Below, piece by piece: positions 49,178 to 60,700 of a stretch of 64,000 nt of DNA (positions within the stretch are counted from its first letter, which is position 1; each line of letters starts with the position of its first letter). The stretch is from Glebionis coronaria (taxonomy: Eukaryota; Streptophyta; Magnoliopsida; Asterales; Asteraceae): NCBI GenBank assembly GCA_025667525.1, contig CM046877.1, positions 621,820,262 to 621,884,261 of the forward strand. The letters run 5' to 3'. Both the position numbers and the translations under genes were made by a program. The notes under the pieces are model-generated. The model saw only the letters and a program-made list of their open reading frames with translations, was not told the DNA's origin and ran no database searches.

Positions 49178-49557
49178 GTTCACACGGTCAAAGAAACAAG
49201 ATACAATGACGTTGCTGATTTTATGAGTCACGAATATCAGTAAAAAGACGTGATTGGTTTGTGTCTATTTTTGGACATGATTTGCTGTGACATTCGAATT
49301 TAATTGGTCTACACGAAAGTCCATGATGATTGACGTGTGAGGTTTTTGTCTTCACAAATATTCAGCAGACATCAGTTAATGTACTCTTAACAAGTTATAT
49401 AAATACGCATGTCTGCGTCAAGATTTACAATTGTGTTCACACGGTGAGGGATTTTTGATTGGTATTCAAATTGTGTTCACACGGTACAACATTTTCTATT
49501 GGTGGAGCAATTGAGGTTCACATGGTTATGATGGACCAGCATTCACACGATCACATG
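49178..49557 (+). repeat. Dispersed TTCACACGGT-type motifs in the LTR-element interior
   Basis: GTTCACACGGT recurs near 49178, 49434 and 49474, with variants TTCACATGGT near 49517 and ATTCACACGATCACATGG near 49541. Two lie exactly 40 bp apart in the context TTGTGTTCACACGGT. Function unknown; it may be degraded tandem repeats or a packaging or recombination signal. Confidence 0.6.
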
Positions 49558-49880
49558 GGAAGATATTTTCTATTTTGGACGTGGATCAGAAGAATAATCA
49601 AACGTGGGTAATCTTTTTATTCTTGCCGAAAAATTTGGAAGTATATTCCATGATTTGACTCATCACGTGGGGTTACAAAACACATAGGAAAAAGAAAAGC
49701 TGCAAAGGAAAAGATGGTTACATGGGCTGATGGGCTAAAAGACATGCGTTATATTATTCAACAAATATGGAAGCTGATTTGGAGCATATACGTGTTTGTT
49801 TAAATCAAGCCTATATTATGCAAGTGACTTACTTGTATTTTAGCCACTTTTAGATGCAAGATGACGTCAGCAGAAACATA

Positions 49881-49992
49881 ACGCTGACAAGAGTGAAATT
49901 GACGCTGACGGGAAGGATTTTGACGCTGACAGAATAAGTCAACGCTGATAGCATTGACAGTGTCGTCCGATATATGAACTTCAACGCTGATA
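49881..49992 (+). repeat. ACGCTGAC motif array with period near 20-21 bp
   Basis: ACGCTGAC or ACGCTGAT occurs at about 49881, 49902, 49923, 49942 and 49983 (steps 21, 21, 19, 41). The core resembles the GCGTTGAC motif repeated at the same period in the LTRs of the element. Confidence 0.7.
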
Positions 49993-50881
49993 GGTATTGT
50001 CAGATATCGGACAATACATCTGCCAAAGATATTGGACAGAAGAGGATATTGGACAACACAAGGTTTGTTGCTGTTTGAGAAAATGGATACGTTTAAAGCA
50101 CACAAAAAGGGAGGATTATTTACACACGAAGGTACATGGAATCTCCGTTTTAATTTAGAATATCATGATGATATTTATGGCTCGGATATTTTTAAAAGGG
50201 ATTAATGATCTTAAAGCGAGTTAGCAACTTTTTATGGGGATTTGATGGATATTTTAAACTATGTAATCGGGATAGCCTTGTGAAAGAGTTACCATCATGA
50301 GCTTTTACATATGGTATGAAGATGTTATTCCATCGAATTCTTCATGAAGAGGTGTTAGCTTAAGGGGAAGAATTCTTATGGTAAGTTTGATGATTGAAGA
50401 AGATTTTCGCGAGTTTGTGTTCTATCATTTCTTAAAGTCATGCACTCCCAGTCATAGACTTTAAAGGTAACTTGTTTGTGCTTCTATTGTTACTGATGAA
50501 GTAATACAAGATCTAGGAATATGTGATTTTTCTTATGGTACTCTATGCACATATTTTCTATCACTTGAAGGAGTTACATTATTGTGCTCAGTGTCTCACA
50601 AAGGATGAGGATTTTTGTATTAGTTAAATACTTCATCACATCGTACAAGACATAGAACATAGGTTTGGGTTACTCTACTTCTACATCAAGAATACTTTAT
50701 TTATTTTTCTTCAAGATCATTACATAGAGCTACATTTGGAGAATCTTCAAAGATTGCAACATTGTTTACTTTCCTGTTGATGTGACAAAAAGGGGAAGAA
50801 ATACATGCTACACTTGAGGGGAAGCAACTTGAAGATCATGTACAACTTACAAGAGATACACATAGAGTTTTGCCACTATCA

Positions 50882-50894
50882 ACTAGGGGAAGAT
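50882..50894 (+). other. Polypurine tract of the LTR element
   Basis: The sequence CTAGGGGAAGAT ends directly at the right LTR start, where plus-strand DNA synthesis is primed. Similar AGGGGAAG tracts lie upstream, near 50357, 50795 and 50817. Confidence 0.75.
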
Positions 50895-51711
50895 TGTTGG
50901 GTCAAAAAGTTGATGTGGCAGAAACTCCAAAACGAAGAAAACATGAAGTTATTGTCCAAGCGTTGTCAAAGCCAATTTAGGCGTTGACAAGAACAATTCC
51001 AGCGTTGTTGGCTCAAGAGTTGTCGTGTGCAATTCAAGAGTTGTTACATGTAATTCAAGAGTTGACAAGAATGTAGACAAAAAGCTTATGGAAGCTTCTA
51101 TTTAGATAAACATGCAAAAGATATTCTGCATAAGTTTATTTAAATAGAAGATTTACTTGTTTATTCATCATTATCTCTTGTAAACCCTAATCCTTACACT
51201 ATAAAAGGAACCAAGGGTCTTAGGTTTTATTCATATAATTCATTCACAATGTAAACCTAAAGTGTGTGTCGACTAGATTTGTTACATGCAATTCAAGAGT
51301 TGACAAGAATGTAGACAAGAAGCTTATGGAAGCTTCTATTTAGATAAACATGCAAAAGATATTCTGCATAAGTTTATTTAAATAGAAGATTTACTTGTTT
51401 ATTCATCGTTATCTCTTGTAAACCCTAATCCTTACACTATAACAGGAACCAAGGGTCTTAGGTTTTATTCATATAATTCATTCACAATGTAAACCTAAAG
51501 TGTGTGTCGACTAGACGTGGGATTCAATGTATACACGTCTAGTGGTTGTTAATTATTAATATAGTTAGCAATCCAATTGTGTTTTAATTCATGTTTCGTG
51601 CCTAAACACCTTGTTAATGGTTGTTGTTCTAATTCCGCTTTGATTATGTTAATCATATGAACAATGATCATTCCTAGTAGCTTAAAAGACCCAGAAACCA
51701 AGGTTTCCACA
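50895..51711 (+). repeat. Right LTR (817 bp) with internal duplication
   Basis: Starts TGTTGGGTCAAAAAG and ends AAGGTTTCCACA like the left LTR. It is 239 bp longer, almost entirely because of a 238-bp tandem duplication that includes the TATA box. Confidence 0.92.
51041..51516 (+). repeat. 238-bp tandem duplication within the right LTR
   Basis: The segment from TTGTTACATG to the GTGTGTCGACTAGA region occurs twice (offset 238 bp; GTTACATG at 51043 and 51281). The first copy keeps TATAAAAG (51200-51207); in the second it is TATAACAG (51439-51446). The left LTR has a single copy. The change therefore arose in the 3' LTR during or after integration, or by template slippage during reverse transcription. 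Confidence 0.88.
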
Positions 51712-51716
51712 TATAC
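51712..51716. repeat. 5-bp target-site duplication (right) of the LTR element
   Basis: TATAC, identical to 47888-47892. Confidence 0.93.
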
Positions 51717-54082
51717 AAAACTAGACAACAAGTATTTGACATCTCATGTAAGAAACTCACGCTTAAGTATTATATGACTTTGAAATATTCGATTCAACAT
51801 TTTATTCTATTTGAATGGCAAGGTATTTATTAAATTAATTATTTAGTTAAACCTCCTTAAAGGTATGATTGGAGTTTAGTTTATTGATCTTTTCACTTGG
51901 ATTCACATTAAACTCGTTTTTCCTTCTTTATTTGTGTATGTATGAGAGTTACTTACAATCTATTGTGCTTCGACTTCACATAATAAACATACATATATAC
52001 AACATACCTATACAAAAGCATATAAGAGGTATTTAGTTTTTACTAATTCCATACTATAAAGAAATAGAGTGCCAAACATAATCGCTAACACACAAAAATA
52101 GATTTAGATTGAAATTATCATAAAACATGGGTTGCGATAAAAAGGCCATAACATATGCTACACGACTCCGTTTCAAGACCACCACTAACCAATTGAAAGC
52201 CTGAAACAAGGAGTATGTTTTATGTCGCAAACCCTTGGTCAAATGCGATTTAACCGGTCGAAAATGATCAAAATCGGCGAAAACGACCAAAAATGTCAAA
52301 ACCGGCAAAAATCATCCAAGCTTATGAAGAAACCAGAGATCTGATTTCCAGTCCATATAGACCACATATAATCCGAGGAAAATGTGTTTGCAAGGGTTCT
52401 AAGTGGATAAAAAAAACCAAAAGATTTATGTTCCTTAGTTTTAGTCGTGTTTTGCCTGGTGTAAAAGTTGGTCAGCTAGTATTTGAAGTAGTTATGTATG
52501 CACCGAGCAAAAACATCTCGACGACATAACGGTCGAGATATGTGTTTGTTGTAACAACACGTCGCTCTCTTTGATCAAAACAAAAATGATATTGTTTATC
52601 CTTGGGAAGCCTAAAGAGGTGAATAATATACAAAACTAGACAACAAGTATTTGACATCTCATGTAAGAAACTCATGCTTAAGTATTATATGACTTTGAAA
52701 TATTCGATTCAACATTTTATTCTATTTGAATGGCAAGCTATTTATTAAATTAATTATTTAGTTAAACCTCCTTAATGGTATGATTGGAGTTTAGTTTATT
52801 GATCTTTTCACTTGGATTCACATTAAACTCGCTTTTCCTTCTTTATTTGTGTATGTATGAGAGTTACTTACAATCTATTGTGCTTCGACTTCACATAATA
52901 AACATACATATATACAACATACCTATGCAAAAGCATATAAGAGAGATTTAGTTTTTACTAATTCCATACTGTAAATAAATAGAGTGCCAAGCATAATCGC
53001 TAACACACAAAAATAGATTTAGATTGAAATTATCATAAAACATGGGTTACGATAAAAAGGCCATAACATGTGCTACACGACTCCGTTTCAAGACTACAAC
53101 TAACCAATTTAAAGCTTGAAACAAGGAGTACGTTTTATGTCGGAAACCCTTGGTCAAAAGCGAATTAACCGGTCGAAAATGATAAAAATCGGCGAAAACG
53201 ACCAAAAATGTCGAAACCGGCAAAAATCATCCAAGCTTATGAAGAAACCGGAGAACTGATTTCCAGTCCATATAGACCACATAGAATCTGGGTAAAATGT
53301 GTTTGCATGGGTTCTGGGTGGGTAAAACAAACCAAAAGATTTTTGTTTTTATTTTTAGTCGTGTTTTGCCTGGTGTAAAAGTTGGTCAGCTAGTAGTTGA
53401 AGTAGTTATGTATGCACCGGGCAAACAACATCTCGACGACATAACGTTTGAGATATGAGTTTGATCTAACAACACGTCGCTCATTTTGATCAAAACAACA
53501 ATGATATTGTTTATCCTTGGGAAGCCTAAAGAGGTGAATAATATACACAACTAGACAACAAGTATTTGACATCTCATGTAAGAAACTCATGCTTAAGTAT
53601 TATATGACTTTGAAATATTCGATTCATCATTTAATTCTATTTGAATGGCAAGCTATTTATTAAATTATATATTTAGTTAAACCTCATTAATGGTATGATT
53701 GGAGTTTAGTTTGTTGATCTTTTCACTTAGATTCACATTAAACTCACTTTTCCTTCTTTATTTGTGTATGTATGAGAGTTACTTACAATCTATTGTGCTT
53801 CGACTTCACATAATAAACATACATATATACAACATAACTATACAAAAGCTTATTAGAGGGATTTAGTTTTTACTAATTCCATACTGTAAAGAAATAGAGT
53901 GCCACACATAATCGCTAACACACAAAAATAGATTTAGATTGAAATTATCATAAAACATGGGTTGCGATAAAAGGCCATAACATGTGCTACACGAATCTGT
54001 TTCAAGACAACCACTAACCAATTGAAAGCTTGAAACAAGGAGTACGTTTTATGTCGGAAACCCTTGGTCAAAAGCGACTTAA

Positions 54083-54146
54083 CCGGTCGAAAATGATCAA
54101 AATCGGCGAAAACGACCAAAAATGTCGAAACCGGCAAAAATCATCC
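54083..54146 (+). repeat. Phased A-tract segment of the monomer (representative)
   Basis: Six runs of three to five A lie at steps of roughly 8-10 bp (starts near 54090, 54099, 54109, 54118, 54128, 54136), close to one helical turn. Known physics of A-tracts predicts intrinsic curvature. The same segment recurs in nearly every monomer. Monomers right of about 54.7 kb have lost one A in the third tract. Confidence 0.7.
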
Positions 54147-54344
54147 AGGGTTATGAAGAAACCGGAGAACTGATTTCCAGTCCATATAGACCACATAGAA
54201 TCTGGGGAAAATGTGTTTGCACGGGTTCTAGGTGGATAAAACAAACCAAAAGATTTTTGTTTCTTAGTTTTAGTCGTGTTTTGCCTGGTGTAAAAGTTGT
54301 TCAACTAGTAATTGAAGTAGTTATGTATGCACCGGGCAAACAAC

Positions 54345-54369
54345 ATCTCGACGACATAACGGTCGAGAT
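54345..54369. repeat. Conserved inverted repeat (hairpin) in the monomer (representative)
   Basis: ATCTCGAC and GTCGAGAT, perfect 8-bp arms around a 9-nt loop GACATAACG. It is present in most of the monomers. Some block B monomers carry GTCTAGAT, and two in block D carry ATCGCGAC, each without a compensating change. A structural role is thus possible but not shown by covariation. Confidence 0.7.
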
Positions 54370-54719
54370 ATGAGTTTGCTATAACAACACGTCGCTCTCT
54401 TTGAATAAAACAACAATGATATTGTTTATCCTTGGGAAGCCTAAAGAGGTGAATAATATACAAAACTAGACAACAAGTATTTGACATCTCATGTAAGAAA
54501 CTCATGCTTAAGTATTATATAACTTTGAAATATTCGATTCAACATTTTATTCTATTTGAATGGAAAGATATTTATTAAATTAATTATTTAGTTAAACCTC
54601 CTTAATGGTATGATTGGAGTTTAGTTTATTGATCTTTTCACTTGGATTCACATTAAACTCACTTTTCCTTCTTTTTTTGTGTATGTATGAGAGTTACTTT
54701 CAATCTATTGTGCTTCGAC

Positions 54720-57700
54720 TTCATATAATAACATACATATATACAACATACCTATACAAAAGCATATATGAGGGATTTAGTTTTTACTAATTCCATATTG
54801 TAAAGAAATAGAGTGCCAAACATAATCGCTAATACACAAAAATAGATTTAGATTGAAAATATCATAAAACATGGGTTGCGATAAAAAAGCCATAACATGT
54901 GCTACACGACTCCGTTTCAAGACCACCACTAACCAATTGAAATCTTGAAACAAGGAGTACGTTTTATGTCGGAAACCCTTGGTCAAAAGCGACTTAACCG
55001 GTCGAAAATGATCAAAATCGGCGAAACGACCAAAAATGTCGAAACCGGCAAAAATCATCCAAGCTTAAGAAGAAACCGGAGAACCAGTTTCCAGTCCATA
55101 TAGACCACATAGAATCCGGGGAATGTGTTTGCACGGGTTCTAGGTGGATAAAACAAACCAAAAGACTTTTGTTTCTTAGTTTTAGTCGTGTTTTGCCTGG
55201 TGTAAAAGTTGGTCAGCTAGTAGTTGAAGTAGTTATGTATGCACCGGGCAAACAACATCTCGACGACATAACGGTCGAGATATGAGTTTTCTCTAACAAC
55301 ACGTCGCTCTCTTTGATCAAAACAACAATGATATTGTTTATCCTTGGGAAGCCTAAAGAGGTGAATAATATACAAAACTAGACAACAAGTATTTGACATC
55401 TCATGTAAGAAACTCATGCTTAAGTATTATATGACTTTGAAATATTCGATTCAACATTTTATTCTATTTGAATGGCAAGATATTTATTAAATTAATTATT
55501 TAGTTAAACCTCCTTAATGGTATGATTGGAGTTTAGTTTATTGATCTTTTCACTTGGATTCACATTAAACTCACTTTTCCTTCTTTATTTGTGTATGTAT
55601 GAGAGTTACTTACAATCTATTGTGCTTCAACTTCACATAATAAACATACATATATACAACATACCTATACAAAAGCATATATGAGGGATTTAGTTTTTAC
55701 TAATTCCATACTCTAAATAAATAGAGTGCCAAACATAATTGCTAATACACAAAAATAGATTTAGATTGAAATTATCATAAAACATGGGTTGCGATAAAAA
55801 GGCCATAACATGTGCTACACGACTCCGTTTCAAGACCACCACTAACCAATTGAAATCTTGAAACAAGGAGTACGTTTTATGTCGGAAACCCTTGGTCAAA
55901 AGCGACTTAACCGGTCGAAAATGATCAAAATCGGCGAAACGACCAAAAATGTCAAAACCGGCAAAAATCATCCAAGCTTAAGAAGAAACCGGAGAACCGG
56001 TTTCCTGTCCATATAGACCACACACAATCCGGGGAAAATGTGTTTGCACGGGTTCTAGGTGGATAAAACAAACCAAAAGATTTTTGTTTCTTAGTTTTAG
56101 TCGTGTTTTGCCTGGTGTAAAAGTTGGTCAGCTAGTAGTTGAAGTAGTTATGTATGCACCGGGCAAACAACATCTCGACGACATAACGGTAGAGATATGA
56201 GTTTGCTCTAACAACACGTCGCTCTCTTTGATCAAAACAACAATGATATTGTTTATCATTGGGAAGCCTAAAGAGGTGAATAATATACAAAACTAGACAA
56301 TAAGTATTTGACATCTCATGTAAGAAACTCATGCTTAAGTATTATATGACTTTGAAATATTCGATTCAACATTTTATTCTATTTGAATGGCAAGATATTT
56401 ATTAAATTAATTATTTAGTCAAACCTCCGTAATGGTATGATTGGAGTTTAGTTTATTGATCTTTTCACTTGGATTCACATTAAACTCACTTTTCCTTCTT
56501 TATTTGTGTATGTATGAGAGTTACTTACAATCTATTGTGCTTCGACTTCACATAATAAACATACATATATACAACATACCTATACAAAAGCATATATGAG
56601 GGATTTAGTTTTTACTAATTCCATACTGTAAAGAAATAGAGTGCCAAACATAATCGCTAATACACAAAAATAGATTTAGATTGAAATTATCATAAAACAT
56701 GGGTTGCGATAAAAAGGCCATAACATGTGCTACACGACTCCGTTTCAAGACCACCACTAACCAATTGAAATCTTGAAACAAGGAGTACGTTTTATGCCGG
56801 AAACCCTTGGTTAAAAGCGACTTAACCGGTCGAAAATGATCAAAATCGGCGAAACGACCAAAAATGTCGAAACCGGCAAAAATCATCCAAGCTTAAGAAG
56901 AAACCGGAGAACCGGTTTCCAGTCCATATAGACCACATACAATCCGGGGAAAATGTGTTTTCACGGGTTCTAGGTGGATAAAACAAACCAAAAGATTTTT
57001 GTTTCTTATTTTAGTCGTGTTTTGCCTGGTGTAAAAGTTGGTCAGCTAGTAGTTGAAATAGTTATGTATGCACCGGGAAAACAACATCGCGACGACATAA
57101 CGGTCGAGATATGAGTTTGATCTAACAACACGTCGCTCTCTTTGATCAAAACAACAATGATATTGTTTATCCTTGGGAAGCCTAAAGAGGTGAATAATAT
57201 ACAAAACTAGACAACAAGTATTTGACATCTCATGTAAGAAACTCATGCCTAAGTATTATATGACTTTGAAATATTCGATTCAACATTTTATTCTATTTGA
57301 ATGGAAAGATATTTATTAAATTAATTATTTAGTTAAACCTCCTTAATGGTATGATTGGAGTTTAGTTTATTGATCTTTTCACTTGGATTCACATTAAACT
57401 CACTTTTCCTTCTTTATTTGTGTATGTATGAGAGTTATTTACAATCTATTGTGCTTCGACTTCACATAATAACATACATATATACAACATACCTATATAA
57501 AAGCATATATGAGGGATTTAGTTTTTACTAATTCCATATTGTAAAGAAATAGAGTGCCAAACATAATCTCTAATACACAAAAATAGATTTAAATTTAAAA
57601 TATCATAAAACATGGGTTGCGATAAAAAGGCCATAACATGTGCTAAACGACTCCGTTTCAAGACCACCACTAACCAATTGAAATCTTGAAACAAGGAGTA

Positions 57701-60700
57701 CGTTTTATGTCGGAAACCCTTGGTCAAAAGCGATTTAACCGGTCCAAAATGATCAAAACCGGCGAAACGACCAAAAATGTCGAAACCGGCAAAAATCATC
57801 AAAGCTTAAGAAGAAACCGGAGAACCAGTTTCCAGTCCATATAGACCACATAGAATACGGGTAAAATGTGTTTGCATGGGTTCTAGGTGGATAAAACAAA
57901 CCAAAAGTTTTTTGTTTCTTAGATTTAGTCGTGTTTTGCCTGGTGTAAAAGTTGGTCAGCTAGTAGTTGAAGTAGTTATGTATGCACCGGGCAAACAACA
58001 TCTCGACGACATAACGATCGAGATATGAGTTTGCTCTAACAACATGTCGCTCTCTTTGATCAAAACAACAATGATATTGTTTATCCTTGGAAAGCCTAAA
58101 GAGGTGAATAATATACAATACTAGACAACAAGTATTTGACATCTCATGTAAGAAACTCATGCTTAAGTATTATATGACTTTGAAATATTCGATTCAACAT
58201 TTTATTCTATTTGAATGGCAAGATATTTATTAAATTAATTATTTAGTTAAACCTCCGTAATGGTATGATTGGAGTTTAGTTTATTGATCTTTTCACTTGG
58301 ATTCACATTAAACTCACTTTTCCTTCTTTATTTGTGTATGTATGAGAGTTACTTACAATCTATTGTGCTTCGACTTCACATAATAAACATACATATATAC
58401 AACATACCTATACAAAAGCATATATGAGGGATTTTGTTTTTACTAATTCCATACTATAAAGAAATAGAGTGCCAAACATAATCGCTAATACACAAAAATA
58501 GATTTAGATTGAAATTATCATAAAACATGGGTTGCGATAAAAAGGCCATAACATGTGCTACACGACTACGTTTCAAGACCACTACTAACCAATTGAAATC
58601 TTGAAACAAGGAGTACGTTTTATGTCGGAAACCCTTGGTCAAAAGCGACTTAACCGGTCGAAAATGATCAAAATCGGCGAAACGACCAAAAATGTCGAAA
58701 CCGGCAAAAATCATCCAAGCTTAAGAAGAAACCGGAGAACCGGTTTCCAGTCCATATAGACCACACACAATCTGGGAAAATGTGTTTGCACGGGTTCTAG
58801 GTGGATAAAACAAACCAAAAGATTTTTGTTTCTTAGTTTTAGTCGTGTTTTGCCTGGTGTAAAATTTGGTCAGCTAGTAGTTGAAGTAGTTATGTATGCA
58901 CCGGGCAAACAACATCTCGACGACATAACGGTCGAGATATGAGTTTGCTCTAACAACACGTCGCTCTCTTTTCTAAAAACAACAATGATATTGTTTATCC
59001 TTGGGAAGCCTAAAGAGGTGAATAATATACAAAACTAGACAACAAGTATTTGACATCTCATGTATGAAACTCATGCCTAAGTATTATATGACTTTGAAAT
59101 ATTCGATTCAAAATTTTATTCTATTTGAATGTCAAGATATTTATTTAATTAATTATTTAGTTAAACCTCCTTAATGGTATGATTGGAGTTTAGTTTATTG
59201 ATCTTTTCACTTGGATTCACATTAAACTCAATTTTTCTTCTTTATTTGTGTATGTATGAGAGTTACTTACAATCTATTGTGCTTCGACTTCACATAATAA
59301 ACATACATATATACAACATACCTATACAAAAGCATATATGAGGGATTTAGTTTTTACTAATTCCATACTGTAAAGAAATAGAGTGCCAAACATAATCGCT
59401 AATACACAAAAATAGATTTAGATTGAAATTATCATAAAACATGGGTTGCGATAAAAAGGCCATAACATGTGCTACACGACTCCGTTTCAAGACCACCACT
59501 AACCAATTGAAATCTTGAAACAAGGAGTACGTTTTATGTCGGAAACCCTTGGTCAAAAGCGACTTAACCGGTCGAAAATGATCAAAATCGGCAAAACGAC
59601 CAAAAATGTCGAAACCGGCAAAAATGATCCAAGCTTAAGAAGAAACCGGAGAACCGGTTTCCAGTCCATATAGACCACATACGATCCGGGGAAAATGTGT
59701 TTGCACGGGTTCTAGGTGGATAAAACAAACCAAAAGATTTTTGTTTCTTATTTTAGTCGTGTTTTGCCTGGTGTAAAAGTTGGTCAGCTAGTAGTTGAAG
59801 TAGTTATGTATGCATCGGGCAAACAACATCGCGACGACATAACGGTCGAGATATGAGTTTGATCTAACAACACGTCGCTCTCTTTGATCAAAACAACAAT
59901 GATATTGTGTATCCTTGGGAAGCCTAAAGAGGTGAATAATATACAAAACTAGACAACAAGTATTTGACATCTCATGTAAGAAACTCATGCCTAAGTATTA
60001 TATGACTTTGAAATATTCGATTCAACATTTTATTCTATTTGAATGGCAAGATATTTATTAAATTATTTATTTAGTTAAACCTCCTTAATGGTATGATTGG
60101 AGTTTAGTTTATTGATCTTTTCACTTGGATTCACATTAAACTCACTTTTCCTTCTTTATTTGTGTATGTATGAGAGTTATTTACAATCTATTGTGCTTCG
60201 ACTTCACATAATAACATACATATATACAACATACCTATACAAAAGCATATATGAGGGATTTAGTTTTTACTAATTCCATACTGTAAAGAAATAGAGTGCC
60301 AAACATAATCGCTAATACACAAAAATAGATTTAGATTGAAAATATCATAAAACATGGGTTGCGATAAAAAGGCCATAACATGTGCTACACGACTCCGTTT
60401 CAAGACCACCACTAACCAATTGAAATCTTGAAACAAGGAGTACGTTTTATGTCGGAAACCCTTGGTCAAAAGCGACTTAACAGGTCGAAAATGATCAAAA
60501 TCGACGAAACGACCAAAAATGTCGAAACCGTAAAAATCATCCAAGCTTAAGAAGAAACCGGAGAACCGGTTTCCAGTCCATATAGACCACATAGAATCCA
60601 GGGAAAATGTGTTTGCATGGGTTCTAGGTGGATAAAACAAACCAAAAGTTTTTTGTTTCTTAGTTTAGTCGTGTTTTGCCTGGTGTAAAAGTTGGTCAGC

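Larger units (their letters stand above)
48471..50894 (+). other. Non-coding interior of the LTR element
   Basis: 2.4 kb without convincing coding potential on either strand; the longest open frames (48423-48608 plus, 49800-50105 minus) match no retroelement domain, and the minus one lies over short repeats. It contains two clusters of short repeats (listed separately) and several AGGGGAAG purine tracts. This resembles large-derivative or similar non-autonomous elements, whose interior serves only for packaging and replication. Confidence 0.8.
47893..51711 (+). mobile_element. Non-autonomous LTR retrotransposon (3819 bp) inserted in the satellite
   Basis: Complete element with 5-bp target duplications, two LTRs (578 and 817 bp) starting TGTTGGG and ending TTCCACA, a primer-binding site 3 nt inside the left LTR and a purine-rich tract before the right LTR. 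The 2424-bp interior has no gag or pol motif on either strand, so it must have been moved by proteins of a partner element. The LTRs differ by only a few substitutions apart from a 238-bp duplication in the right one, so insertion looks fairly recent. The missing pol gene prevents a firm Copia or Gypsy call; the termini and priming site would suit Copia. Confidence 0.9.

Noticed and set aside
49800..50105. 101-codon minus-strand frame in the LTR-element interior
   Set aside because: Covers the ACGCTGAC repeats, no retroelement motif, probably chance.
50805..50987. Plus-strand frame crossing into the right LTR
   Set aside because: Spans the polypurine tract and LTR start, so cannot be a normal retroelement gene.
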